DNA from: Boletus sp. NGJ
Lineage: Eukaryota; Basidiomycota; Agaricomycetes; Boletales; Boletaceae
Assembly: GCA_019096195.1 (NCBI GenBank)
Contig: JAGTXK010000187.1
Coordinates: forward strand, 682,001 to 746,000
Direction of reading: 5' to 3'
Length of the DNA stretch: 64,000 nt
Shown: piece by piece, positions 11,822 through 27,075 of the stretch
Layout: every line of letters begins with the position of its first letter
How positions within the stretch are numbered: position 1 is the first letter of the stretch
The notes under the pieces: model-generated
Seen by the model: the letters and a program-made list of their open reading frames with translations, nothing else
The model's database searches: none
What the model was told of the DNA's origin: nothing
Position numbers and translations under genes: made by a program

Positions 11822-12240
11822 CGATGTTGACCGGTTCTCAGCCAGACGGGACACTATGGAAACAATTATGACTTCTTCTGTGGTGATGGTAAATGACGGA
11901 CAACATTGTCGGGCATTTCCCTGACATCGCAGGACGGGGCTGTTGCGATGGAGTATCTGCCTTTCTTCACCAAGTTAGATGTCTCCTTGACTTCTTTGAC
12001 CATTTTCTTCTTGTTCGCCTTGTTGCCGAAGGATAGACAGGTGCACTTCGTTCCGCTTTGTCGCCTGTTCTACTCTTCCGATCTGCATCCCAACAGATGC
12101 ATTTTTATAGGACCGCGATGCGTCCTTGACGCGAGTAACTTGACCACCATCGATTCCTTGACGCAGTCCCAAGGTTTATCAAGCTCGATGATGTCGGCTT
12201 CGGACACGATGCCGTTCGATTTTACTGTTGGGGATGGATG
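11822..12240 (-). pseudogene. relic of a gene A-like copy
   Basis: Minus-strand translation holds DASRSYKNASVG and VEQATKRNEVHLSILRQQGEQ, matching DASRSCESAFVR and VEQVTVRNEMHVAILKQQAEQ in exons 4 and 5 of gene A, and nucleotide similarity to 7795-8050 is visible around GACGGGACACTAT. Frames are broken and the remaining exons are absent, so it is a dead fragment. It sits just behind the 3' end of gene B. Confidence 0.65.
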
Positions 12241-12820
12241 ACCTTGTGTTTCGTCATGGACAGATCAATAGCGCAGACGCGGCCAGTTTTGCTTCCCTCG
12301 AAGGGAGTCCAGGTTCTCTGGTAACGTCGCCGGGGGAGCGGCTAATAAAAGATGGAAGGTCATGATGATGAAAAAGGTAAGTAAGGCTTACCCGCACATT
12401 AGTCCGAGTTGTCCTCTGCCGAGCTGATGATATCAGTGCAGATGGCAATCGGTGCGACCACTGCAAATAAATAGACGAGTAGCTGGATGCGAACACGCCG
12501 AGTCACTAACACTCGTATTGGCCGTCCTCGTGGGTGATCGTGGGCATATACCCTCGCTGCCAGTGAGCGTCGTACATTCACATGTTAAAAACATCTCACT
12601 AAGGCTGAGCGTGAGACTAATCTAGACATCGACGCACTTGACGACATGGCGAGAAAGAACCCTACAAAACAGGATGGCAGCGGGTTCCTGAGAGCGATAA
12701 GTTGCTGGCGCAGCAAAGAGTTAATTATGCGCTCTGCCCTGAATATTGCAGTGTGAGAACAGGAGTGGGGATAATAGAAACAAAGAAGCGAGGTCCCTGA
12801 CATACATAAAAGCCCAACAT
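12241..12820. other. intergenic, no gene recognised
   Basis: Only short frames without motifs. The right end leads into the promoter of the monooxygenase gene. Confidence 0.45.
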
Positions 12821-12826
12821 TATATA
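12821..12826 (+). promoter_or_regulatory. TATA-like box of the monooxygenase gene
   Basis: TATATA followed by GGG, 94 bases before the ATG at 12915, a usual distance for a fungal TATA box with a short leader. Confidence 0.4.
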
Positions 12827-12914
12827 GGGTGGGATAGCGATCTATCAATCACCCGACACTCAAGAGACCATCCGCACGACGTACTGAATACAACCATATC
12901 CCCGGAATCTTGCC

Positions 12915-14891
<1,977 letters not shown>

Positions 14892-15090
14892 CTGTGGAAC
14901 TTGATCATCGTTAGCTTCAAGTTCGTCCGGCCAGGAGCGAATCTTTCACTCTAGTACCCCGCAGAGCCAAGTTTTGATACAATCCCTGTTGTATATGAAT
15001 TAATGTAGATTCAGGTCTAACAATTTGTTACACGCACCGTGAATGTGAGCGATCCGGTGTACTCGTCATCCGTGTTTTCACCATTAAATG
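14892..15090. other. spacer between monooxygenase and gene fragments
   Basis: No coding feature seen; it presumably holds the monooxygenase terminator. Confidence 0.4.
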
Positions 15091-15260
15091 ACCATGCAAC
15101 TATTGCAACCCCTTGAGCGAATTTCGTCCCACTTGTACTCGCCCTCCGGCGCGCTCCAAGAGCAACACCCTGTCAATGTCCTCACGTTGACCATACGCTC
15201 CCCCTTGACGGAGGCAGAGAAGGGCACCCTCAAAGACACACAGCAAGTAATCCCCATGCC
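15091..15260 (+). pseudogene. fragment of a thiolase first exon
   Basis: The translation MQLLQPLERISSHLYSPSG and then TIRSPLTEAEKGTLKDT matches the first exon of the thiolase gene at 17285, and the following GCAAGTAA copies its unusual GC splice donor. The similarity stops soon after this. The targeting motif RLRQISSHL of the intact gene reads PLERISSHL here, so its first Arg is lost. No other thiolase exon follows, so it is a dead 5' fragment. Confidence 0.8.
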
Positions 15261-15324
15261 AATACGTAGTCCATGTTCCACCCCACACGGCACCGACAAC
15301 GAGCAAGCGACATAGGGGAGAACG

Positions 15325-15445
15325 CAGGCGTGTATGTTGGTCAGTTCCTGGGCGACCGCCTACCTCGAACTGGTTGGCGGGGTGATGCATTGTAAGTGAA
15401 CCTTTTATACGAAGGCCTGGCGGCCTACCATTTCTCGTGATCAAG
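15325..15445 (-). pseudogene. fragment of gene A promoter and first exons
   Basis: The bases from about 15328 match the end of gene A exon 3 (near 8245-8265), then jump to match its first exon and upstream region (8773-8895), including the TATA box and the ATACCATTTCTCGTGA block. The material between is missing, so this is a deleted copy in the same orientation as gene A. Confidence 0.65.
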
Positions 15446-15790
15446 CCGCAGAGGTTGACAAATTTGAAGAATAACAACTTCGACATATACGGTCTCGAGG
15501 AACGACGGTGCAAGCTGCACAAATCCCAATGTGATCGCAACGCGCATACTTTGTGCAATGACCCTCATTTCATGATTGGACCATTCTCAGTCAGCGAACG
15601 AGGAAAACCCGCATATTGCTCGAGCTCGGGCGCGAGGATCTTGGCCTAATAAATTGCATGGAGTAAGAGAATAGACGATTTTCTTGGTGGAGTCGTCTCA
15701 GATTTGCGACACTCGATCCGTGAGTTGGCAGCTTGACACACCCTGGATGGGTTGGTCAGCTCGACGCCATTTTCCATTACATGATTACTT
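15446..15790. other. spacer, no gene recognised
   Basis: Short frames only. Around 15743-15775 the TTGGTCAGCTCGACGCCAT block resembles the sequence just upstream of the duplicated unit at 4130-4145, so the duplication may once have been longer. Confidence 0.4.
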
Positions 15791-16980
15791 ATCCCCATGA
15801 CACCGCGGGTTCTCGTGAGTACCACAACATCGTTTTTGTGCATGCTGACCGTAATCGTATCGCGCTAGGTAGATGAACGTGTCCTTTATGTGCCCGACCT
15901 GGCACCGACCAATCACCGCCGCCCTGATGGAATCGCGTCCTTTACGTGCCAGGCCTGATAGTGACCAATCACCGCCCGCCCTGATCTCGCCATTCCGTCT
16001 CGTGTCCGCAAAGCTACAAATACCAACCCAAATCGTCCCTCGATGATCCCCATCGAACGCCGATCCTTCTCTTCCATACCATCCATCTCTACTCGACATG
16101 TCCTCCCCAAAGGTCGCCATCATCATCTACACCATGTACGGTCATATCGCCAAACGTAAGTGTTGTAACCTATTCGCGAGCACTCTGATCATCGTCTTAT
16201 TCGTAGTCGCCGAATCCGTCAAGGCTGGTATCGTAGAAGCTGGCGGTTCTGCCACCATCTACCAGTACGTCCGTCTATGATCGATCCATCGATTCAATCG
16301 CTCATCGCCCATCTAGAATCCCAGAGACCCTCCCGGCCGACATCCTCACCAAGATGCACGCCCCTCCTAAACCAGATTACCCCGTCATCACTGCTGAGGA
16401 GTTGCCGGATTTTGATGCCTTCCTCTTTGGTATTCCCACTCGTTACGGTAACTTCCCTGCACAATGGAAGGTGTGTCTTGTCAATTTTGTTGGATCAGCG
16501 TTGCTGTGGCGTCGTGGTGTAGCCAGAGATCTTATTACCCCTCGACAGGTCTTTTGGGACACGACCGGTGGACTCTGGGCCAAAGGCGCATTGGTAGGCA
16601 AGTTCGCGGCCGTGTTCGTTTCCACGGGTACGCAAGGCGGCGGACAGGAAGCAACGGTCATGAACTCGCTATCCACGCTCACGCATCACGGTATTATATA
16701 CGTTCCGCTTGGCTACGGCCGTACGTTTTCCCAATTGTCAAACCTGACCGAGGTTCACGGTGGTACGCCTCATTCTTTTGCTTTGGATTTTCGCTGTGTG
16801 TATTATGCATGGGCTCATGGTCACGGTTGTACTTGTTTTTGTGTCTGTGTTCAGGATCGCCTTGGGGTGCGGGTGTATTTGCGGGCCCGGATGGAAGCCG
16901 CCAACCGAGCGCGCTCGAACTCGAGATCGCCAAGCACCAGGGTATCGGGTTCTGGGAGACAGTCTCCAAGTACAAGTTCT
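15791..16980 (+). repeat. segmental duplication, unit 2 (copy 4 locus)
   Basis: Second unit of the 1.18-kb duplication that starts at 4145, in the same orientation and about 11.64 kb away. It carries the CCAAT promoter (15909-15971) and the coding exons of copy 4. Small indels (4 bases in the leader, 1 base in intron 3) separate the two units. Confidence 0.85.
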
Positions 16981-17039
16981 ACTCCCCCGTAACTGGCGTT
17001 TCAAAACTTTTCAGCAAGTTAAAAGTAGCGTTTCATTAG
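16098..17039 (+). CDS. NAD(P)H:quinone oxidoreductase (copy 4), extended C-terminus
   Basis: Fourth flavodoxin-fold quinone reductase. Exons 16098-16155, 16207-16264, 16317-16470, 16549-16762 and 16855-17039 give an unbroken 222-residue protein. Residues 1-203 are nearly those of copy 3, with the same FMN motifs. The TAG stop of copy 3 is TAC here because the duplicated segment ends inside that codon, and translation runs on for a new tail [19 protein letters not shown] before TAG at 17037. The tail is basic and mildly hydrophobic and unlike anything in the other copies. Most sequence differences from copy 3 lie in exon 4. Probably expressed, since its promoter is a close copy of that of copy 3. 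Confidence 0.88.
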
Positions 17040-17284
17040 CTTACATTTCCAAATCCGGCAGAATATGGACAGATGCGAAACTCTCTCAGTTGGCTTTTCT
17101 CATTTTCGTGGGGATATTAGCGGTACGCAACCCGACCATAATTGTAGGGGGTACATCTGCGTCGCGCAGATTTTAAATGAAGTAATGTAGTGTCAGGTCG
17201 ACTTTAGAAATCGGGTGCATGCCGTGAAGTTCAAGGCGGCTGTGAACACGGATAATAGTAGATCCGTGCTCTCACTAAACGACC

Positions 17285-19011
<1,727 letters not shown>

Positions 19012-20345
19012 GAGGATTGACATGCTGGATCTGAAGTGAGGTGAGGCCCTTGTGTGGGAGGTCAAGCGTTCACGTCGCAATGAATTCTTGGATTTACGAG
19101 GGAGCAGATAAAAACATGGCGGTATCCTATGACACTTCACGTGTAGTTTGTTCCACCTCGCAACGGAGTTTTCTTGTGTTGGAGCGATGGCTCCCGCTGC
19201 CCCGCTGCCGAACTAGGCCATCGATACAAGATGTCAGAAATCCACCGGTTCGGCCGTCGTTCTATAACGGTTTGTCTTGGCAAGATCTCGTCCGCGTAAC
19301 CAGAAGTTCCCAAACGCCACCCGGACATGACTGAAACAACTACTTACACGCTCTAATCTAGACCATTGGTGGAGAGCCGCTCGACTCGGGGGAAATGAAA
19401 GACTCCCCAAAAGGGCTTATCAGACCGAGAGGCTCAATGTGTACAAGAAGTGGAACGTTCCGAGTCGAGTCAGCATTTAGATATTGAAGAATGGCGATGA
19501 CTTGTTTGTGGTCGGCAGTGGCGCTGGACGTACGGCCGTTCGGGATGGAATGGAACAGGGTTCAACGTGTCCCTCGTCCGAGATGATCGTGCCAGGATAG
19601 TGCGTTCGTTGATATGCACAGTTGCGTGACGTTCGGAAACATTATCGATGCTTTGTGCGCGTCGAAACGCACAAAGACCTCCGAGTCTGGTCGGCGTTGG
19701 CAGTCAAACACTCACTGCAATGAGCTTTTTTAGGCTCAGGCGGATAGATGAATGTGCCACAGCGAATGACCGATGAAATCTCCCATGGTACACGCGATTA
19801 ATACGTGTAGCCACTTGATATCATGCTATCACTATGTAACAGTCCCAGGAGTGTAGCGCATCAAGATGGTGTTCGGCACAGTAACGCTGAGTGTTCTGGG
19901 GAATATATGAGTCACGTATTAACAAATTTTAGGGAACGGGGCGCGTGAAGGGTCGAGAAGGGGGGGAACGTGTTGGAATGAACAGGGGCACGGGAGTAAA
20001 ATTGATGTCAAGATCAGAGGAATGAGGCTGGAACGAGGTAGACACGGGGGTAGAGCTGACATGAACAAACGAGCACATGCCGCACCGTCGACGACCGCGT
20101 TCGTCGTCGAAACACAGCGCCGGGAATATTTTATCTGTGCCATCTCCACGACGGACCCAACGACGAGGGCGACGGTGTACACACAGTAACGCGAGTGGTG
20201 TGATGTGGCTGTGTTGATTTTCGGATCGTGTGAATGTTGGGGTGCATGTAGACAAGGTCTGATACCGATTGAAAAATACATAAATTATAATATTACGCTC
20301 ATGTCGATATAAGCCCACCATCTCTTCTCTTGTTTCTTCTCCACC
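19012..20345. other. intergenic, promoter of ATP-citrate lyase
   Basis: Long antisense frames near 19919-20429 lack motifs. Around 19495-19540 one frame reads GDDLFVVGSGAGRTAV, like the dinucleotide-binding start of a flavoprotein, but nothing follows; at most it is a relic. Confidence 0.4.
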
Positions 20346-23300
20346 ATGTCCTCCAAAGGTCGGTCTTCTCTCCTCCCTCCCCTGTTCTTTCCTCATCGTC
20401 CACACAGCCATTCGCGAGTACGACGCCAAGCTCTTGCTAGCTTACTGGCTCGAGCGCGCACCTGCCGCGCACCCCAACTTTGCTCCCTCCAAGGACTCCC
20501 CGCTCGTCTTCCCCTCACCCAAGGTTGCCCAGATCCAATGGGATCCCCAGTCTGGGGCCATCACCCCCGATAACCACCTCCCCGCATGGGTGCAGACAAC
20601 CAAGCTCGTCGCGAAGCCAGATCAGCTCATCAAGCGTCGCGGTAAGGCCGGCCTCCTCGCCCTCAACAAGGGCTGGCAAGACGCAAAACAGTGGGTCCTC
20701 GACAGGGCCGGAAAACCCCAAAAGGTACGTCGAAGCCCCCCACGGTATGTTTGCGATGGCATGTACCATCGCAATCGCGAAGCATCTCTTCACATCATCA
20801 CATAACCCTTGACATGCTTCACTTTTTCACATATTCACGCTCCATTCGCAGGTGGAATCAGTCACTGGGACGCTCAACACGTTCATCCTCGAGCCCTTCT
20901 TACCCCACTCCCAATCCGCAGAGGCGTATATCTGCATCACTTCCTCCCGTCTCTCCGACACCATCCTCTTCTCCCCCACTGGTGGTGTTGATGTCGGCGA
21001 TGTCGACGCACACGCATCCCGTCTACAAGTTCCCGTCGACACAAAGCGCTTCCCTACCCGTGCAAACGTCGAATCTCTCATCGGCCCATCCTTTACCGGA
21101 AAGCGCAAAGATGCCCTGGCAGACTTTATCATTAGACTCTACAACGTCTATGCAGACCTTCACTTTGCTTACCTCGAGATCAACCCTCTCGTCGTCCTCG
21201 ATGATGGCAGCATCCATTATCTAGACATGGCTGCCAAGCTTGACCAAACAGCCGAGTTCATCTGTGGACCCAAATGGGCCATTGCAAGAGATCTCTCCGT
21301 CTATGACAGCGCTGCCACACAAGCTGCCAAGGCTTCCACAGTCGGTGCCGATCGTGGTCCACCCATGGTCTGGCCTGCTCCTTTCGGTCGAGATCTCACA
21401 AAAGAGGAGGGCGAGTATTGGTTTTACTTCATTCGCCGCCAATTCTGACTTTTATCCAATAGCATACATCCAGAAACTAGACGCTTCCACTGGTGCTTCG
21501 CTCAAACTCACTGTGTTGAACGCCAATGCTCGCATCTGGACCATGGTTGCAGGTGGTGGTGCCTCTGTCGTGTATGCGGACGCCATCGCGGCTGCTGGTT
21601 TCGCACACGAGCTCGCCAACTACGGCGAGTACAGTGGTGCACCATCGGAAGGGCCAAACGTACGAGTACGCAAAAACGATTCGTGAGTCTGTTATCGTGA
21701 CCGTATAATATAACCACTCACTTTCCTCGCTAGTCGACCTGATCACACGCCCACCTCCTCGCCCAGACGGCAAGATCCTTATCATTGGAGGTGGTATCGC
21801 CAACTTCACGAACGTTGCTGCTACATTCAAGGGTATCATCAAGGCGCTGCAAGGTGCCAAGGCTGGTTTGATTACCCATGGGGTGAGCCTTGCTGCTTTG
21901 CGATCATATCCGAGGCCACCACTTGACATCGACTCGCTTCCCTATAGGTCAAGATCTACGTCCGTCGTGGTGGTCCTAACTGGCAAGAGGGCTTGAAGGC
22001 CATGAGATTACTTGGTGCGTTTTATTCCATTCGTTAGGTGGCCGCGAAACTCACTTGTCGTTTCCTCAGGTGAATCCCTTGGTGTCCCCATCCGCGTCTT
22101 TGGTCCCGACACCCACATCACTGAAATTGTCCCTCTCGCCCTTGGCATCAAGCCTGCAAGGGCTGCACCCATCTCTGTCCCTGCCACCGCACCTGCGTCT
22201 CCCAAAGTCGTTCCTGCAACACCCTCGTCAGCAGCTGCACCTACTCCTTCCGACGTCGGAACGATTCACGCCTCCGGTGAACGTACTCAACCCGACGACG
22301 TTGTTGTACGTTTCGATGACGCTCCTACCCAAGATGGTCATGCTGCCACTAGACCTGCTTACCGCCCATTCGATGCCGAAACCCGCAGCTTTGTCTACGG
22401 TCTCCAGCCTCGTGCTATCCAGGGTATGCTTGATTTCGACTACTCGTGCAAGCGTGCCCGTCCTTCCGTCGCTGCGATGATTTACCCCTTCGGTGGTCAC
22501 CACATCCAGAAGTTCTACTGGGGCACGAGGGAGACGCTTTTGCCTGTGTACACCTCACTCGCTGAGGCCGTCAAGAAGCACCCTGATGTCGATGTCGTTG
22601 TCAACTTTGCGAGCTCACGGAGTGTGTACAGCAGTACGCTGGAGTGTCTCGAGTTCCAGAGCATTCGTGCTATTGCATTGATTGCAGAGGGTGTTCCAGA
22701 GCGACAGGCACGAGAAATATTGGTCAAGGCCCAGGAAAAAGGAGTTTTGATCATCGGTCCTGCTACCGTCGGTGGTATTAAACCTGGATGCTTCAGAATC
22801 GGTAACTCCGGAGGGTGAGTTGCTGCTTTTAATGCGGTCCGATGGAGATGTACTCATTCAGCATAGTATGATGGACAACATCATCGCCTCCAGGCTTTAC
22901 CGCCCTGGTTCTGTCGGTTACGTTTCCAAGTCGGGAGGCATGTCGAACGAGCTGAACAACATCCTATCCCTCGTGACCAACGGTACCTACGAGGGAATCG
23001 CCATTGGTGGTGATCGCTACCCCGGTACCACGTTCATTGACCATCTCTTGCGTTACGAAGATGACCCGGCGTGCAAGATGCTCGTACTCCTTGGTGAAGT
23101 TGGTGGTGTTGAAGAGTACCGTGTAATCGAGGCGGTCAAATCAGGACGTATCAAGAAACCCATTGTTGCCTGGGCCATCGGTACTTGTGCGAAGATGTTC
23201 ACAACCGAGGTGCAGTTCGGGCACGCAGGCTCGATGGCCAACAGCGATTCCGAGACGGCAGAGGCCAAGAACCGCGCGATGAAAGCTGCTGGATTCATCG

Positions 23301-24450
23301 TTCCCGATACCTTTGAGCTGCTTCCTGACGTTTTGAAGGAGACATACGAGAAGCTCATCGCCAGCGGTACCGTCGTTCCCCAGAAAGAAGTCGAACCACC
23401 AGTGATTCCAATGGATTACAAGTGGGCTCAAGAGCTCGGTCTCATCCGAAAGCCTGCAGCATTCATCTCCACCATTTCAGACGAACGTGGTCAAGAGTTG
23501 TTGTACGCTGGCATGCGCATCTCAGATGTGTTCAAGGACGACATCGGCTTGGGTGGTGTCGTCGCGTTGCTCTGGTTCAAGCGTCGCCTGCCTCCATATG
23601 CTGCAAAATTCATCGAGATGGTCTTGATGTTGACGGCAGACCACGGCCCCGCTGTTAGTGGTGCTATGAACACGATTGTTGCGACTCGTGCGGGCAAGGA
23701 TCTGATTAGCAGTCTTGCGTCTGGTTTGTTGACAATTGGTAGTCGATTCGGAGGAGCTCTGGATGAGGCAGCGTCGATGTTCTCTGGCGCAAGGGATAGA
23801 GGATTGACGCCAAGAGAGTTTGTGGACGAGAGCAGGAAAGCGAACAAGTTGAGTGAGTGATTCTTGCTGTCTGCTTCGCCATCCAGATGACCAACCTTGG
23901 TCTTCCCAGTCTCTGGTATTGGCCACAAGATCAAATCTGTCAACAACCCCGATCTGCGTGTTGAGCTCGTCAAGGAATACGTTCGCAAAAACTTCCCTTC
24001 TCACTCATTGCTTGATTATGCGTTGGCCGTAGAGAAGGTGACGACCACGAAGAAGGATACCGTGAGTGTTGTTGTTAGCTCGCCTTGGTTTGTTCCATGT
24101 GGGAAGAAATGTTTTCTGACGCACTCGTCATTAGTTGATCTTGAACGTCGACGGCTGTATCGCTGTTTGCTTCGTCGATCTCCTTCGCGACTCTGGTGCG
24201 TTTACGTCCGAGGAGGCCGATGAGTATATCAAGGTATGCATCGTCTTCATGTTGTAATGTCCGTGGATTGACGCGCACATAGATTGGCACGCTTAACGGC
24301 TTGTTCGTGCTCGGCCGCTCGATCGGTTTCATTGGACATCACCTTGACCAAAAGAGATTGCGCGCCCCGTTGTACAGACACCCTGCTGACGATATCTTCA
24401 TCAACATGGCTGACTTGTCGCAACCAAGGGTGTTGGGAAAGATGGCATAA
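20346..24450 (+). CDS. ATP-citrate lyase, single-chain form
   Basis: Cytosolic enzyme making acetyl-CoA and oxaloacetate from citrate, CoA and ATP, the main source of acetyl-CoA for lipid synthesis. Eleven exons: 20346-20358, 20408-20724, 20852-21410, 21463-21682, 21734-21882, 21948-22014, 22070-22814, 22867-23852, 23910-24061, 24135-24233 and 24283-24450, about 1157 residues. It begins [20 protein letters not shown], the ATP-grasp and citrate-binding half, with [16 protein letters not shown] inside. The CoA-binding part has [15 protein letters not shown], then an Ala/Pro/Thr linker. The phosphorylated catalytic His is in [10 protein letters not shown], about residue 809. The citrate synthase-like C-terminal part has [11 protein letters not shown] and [11 protein letters not shown]. 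Intron 3 starts with GC (21411). One extra G in GGG near 21650-21653 breaks the conserved [10 protein letters not shown]; in such a basic gene this is probably a sequence error. The single-chain form fits Basidiomycota. Confidence 0.94.
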
Positions 24451-24772
24451 AGTAGAGTGCATGATGTGAGTATTAGTAGGGGCGTTAATGCAGAAGTGAG
24501 ACCATAAATTCCGTGTAATACCCGCAATCTTCCCGCGACTGGTTCTTTTTTCCATCTTGTTGCTGCTGGCCTCTGTCGTCTAGACTTGGCCGCTGGCATA
24601 GAAATGGTTGGATGTCCCTTTGCGTGTCACATGTCTGAGATCCACATAGCCGACACACTGACGCTGAGCATGACGTATAGGTGCATTTGTCTGCAATATG
24701 AGTCAGTGGACGGTGTTGTTTGTTTTCATGTCTTTTTCTAGGCTCTTTACTTTCTGAATTGCATTCAAACAA
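24451..24772. other. 3' flank of ATP-citrate lyase
   Basis: No gene or distinct signal recognised. Confidence 0.4.
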
Positions 24773-26169
24773 GATGGACGTGCAAACTGACGGATTGCGT
24801 GTACTTCATACTCTGTGCGTTCCCCCACTCCCCTGGCGCGTGTACATAATGTGGAAATGTTATGATAGGTATAGAGACACGCGGCGCCGTCTGCGCCGTG
24901 ATCTGAAACGGGACGTTGCGGAGGTACCATCGAGGGTGGATTTCTTTAACACTCGTCGAGGGCGAGGCTGAGAAGGGATACGTGTGGAGCCGTGGTGAAG
25001 GTGGGATCGGAGGGCACAAGACGCGTTTTGGATGCGTTTTGGGGCACCGGTAAGTGAGCGCATCGTGTGGTCCAGTGACGATGTGGAGTAGCGCGATACG
25101 GGCATATACCTATGCGCGTTGTTTGTGGAACGCATGTTGGGACCGGTGTGATCTTGGGTACGAGGTGGGTTGGTGCAGTTACATCATAACGACATCCCCC
25201 GTATTTGAATCGAGCGGCGTGTATTAGATACAATGTCGAGCCGTTCTTTTCTCGTCGTCTGCGAATTGGATTCTGTCGATGTACCAGGAGGATACGCAAC
25301 CTGGCAAGGGCGATCGTGAGTACCATGTCTTTTTTTTTTATCCAGAAAAAGTTGTGTGTGGCTGACGCTGGGAACAGACCTCGAGCACGTTGTGCTTCCG
25401 TTTGTACGCGTGATCAGGAATGAGTTCATGGTGGCTAGTAAGATGCGCGCATCCTTCATGACCCTGCTTGAATTGATGATGCGTCGCTTGGGACCGTTAA
25501 ATGTGAAGTGGGGATCTTCGATATGCAAGCACCACTGCATCTTTCTAGTACGTGCCATAGTATGATTCGACAGGATGGGATGCAGCGTGTACCTACATGC
25601 CGTTTTAACTTATCCAGGCAACGCCGTCTTGCCACAAGACTTGCTCGCGTTTCACATGGTACGCACGAGGACCTCGGATACGATCCTCTCGTACCATTCC
25701 GATACTGCGCTTCGACGAGGGTCTGAAACTCGTCTCCGATCTCTCTTGTGAAGAACGGGGGAGAGCGTGTATTAGTCAAATCTGTACAAAAAGTCCAAGG
25801 ATCCGACGATCGTGTTGTTAGCAGCACGCGGCGTATGCATGGGACGAAGCACCGGAGGTGCTGTACGACTACTTGAACAAGACGCTGGTAAATTGGCATT
25901 TCCCGGTCGTGGTCGTGATATAACGCTGAGCAGCAGTTCGTGGGAAGGGATGTCGACCGAACACGTCACGCACACGCGCGAGTTATACAAGGTACGGGCG
26001 CACTTGATATGTTACAAATAACACCTATGGGATTTCCGGGCCACGGTCGCGTTCGTCATAGAAGACGACGAATACGGCGATGGACGGGGCGTCGGTGACG
26101 GAGTACGAACACAAGACGACCGCAAAACTTCTCCGATTGGAGGCGGATAATTTGTTGTGCGATTTTTGA
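24773..26169 (+). pseudogene. broken gene of unknown family
   Basis: Protein-like stretches in changing frames suggest one damaged multi-exon gene. In order: MDVQTDGLRVLHTL; MSSRSFLVVCELDSVDVPGG from 25233; LEHVVLPFVRVIRNEFMVAS and LLELMMRRLGPLNVKW around 25383-25510; NAVLPQDLLAFHM near 25620-25660; DLGYDPLVPFRYCASTR; GRSTGGAVRLLEQDAGKLAF near 25850-25900; and SSSSWEGMSTEHVTHTRELY, ending about 26169. Splice sites such as GTGAGT at 25317 and GTACGT at 25551 are present, but the frame fails at several joins, for example after NVKW at 25501-25514, where one base seems missing, and between 25655 and 25780. I do not recognise the family and assign no function. Confidence 0.4.
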
Positions 26170-26239
26170 ACGCATGGAGGAGCAGCGGGATATATAGACG
26201 GATCGGGTGATAAATGCGATGAGTTTGGTTGGTATTTCC

Positions 26240-26913
26240 TCGTCGTTTTTGCCGGAGACTATCTTATGCGATTACGAAATGACGATGGGTAGGCGTTTTC
26301 GACGGTCGAGCACGAGGATACAAGAGCGATATATCAGTTGACGAAAACGACGGTGCGGGACGCTGCTACGAAGCCGACGATCGAAGAGGTAACCCTTGTG
26401 ATCGAATGGGTACGTTTCGTGGTGTACTAAGAGACGACGGAACAGATTGATTTCGTACTTTACACTGGTCTTGCTTCTCTCGTATTTCATGGCGGTAAAT
26501 ATGTCGCACGTACCCCCGACATGCTCCGCTGATATCCGTCATCGTCTCCAGCAGTGCGTGTTTTGAATGAGCGTCAAGGAGGTGAATCCGCACGCTCGCG
26601 CATGACATCGAGGTGACAGTCATCTTCATACTGTCTACTACGGCGTGGCTCGTGATTGCGATGCAGTATACGAAATCGTTTCATCCTGGTGGCCGGCATG
26701 TCATGCGGCGCGTAGGCCGGTGTTTTACGTCCGTGCGGTGGTCCGGCGGCAGGCATGGTGCATGGAGGGGGTGCGGAAGGTGGTCCGTCTGGTGGTCGGG
26801 ATAGGGACGGACGGACGGACAGTGGTGTTTGTGTCGCATGGCGGAATATCTTTTCCCGCCGGTTTTTCGATATGCATTTTCAGGTGATCTGTCACTGGCA
26901 ATAGAATACTGTA
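26240..26913 (+). repeat. left arm of an imperfect inverted duplication
   Basis: Reads as a diverged reverse complement of 28258-28815. Matching blocks include GATGGGTAGGC, ACTAAGAGA(C/T)GACGGAACAG, and CCGGTTTTTCGATATGC near 26861-26878. The short frames in the two arms are alike (FTSVRWSGGRHGAWRG here, FTSVGWSGGRHGTWRG there), so both descend from one sequence, perhaps a gene. Confidence 0.7.
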
Positions 26914-27075
26914 TATGAGACAGCCTACCATGTCTCTCACCTCAGTTCCCGAAGGCTTAACAATGTTAATTATGTCACTTGGAGCACACACACGAAGGCC
27001 ATCCTGGTCAAGGGATAGGTCCCTGGGACTGAGGCCCGCACCCTGACCGAATACCGGAGGGCATCCACTCCTGCG

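Noticed and set aside
19919-20429. Long minus-strand frames before ATP-citrate lyase
   Set aside because: Composition is that of an antisense promoter region, with no motif and no splice support.
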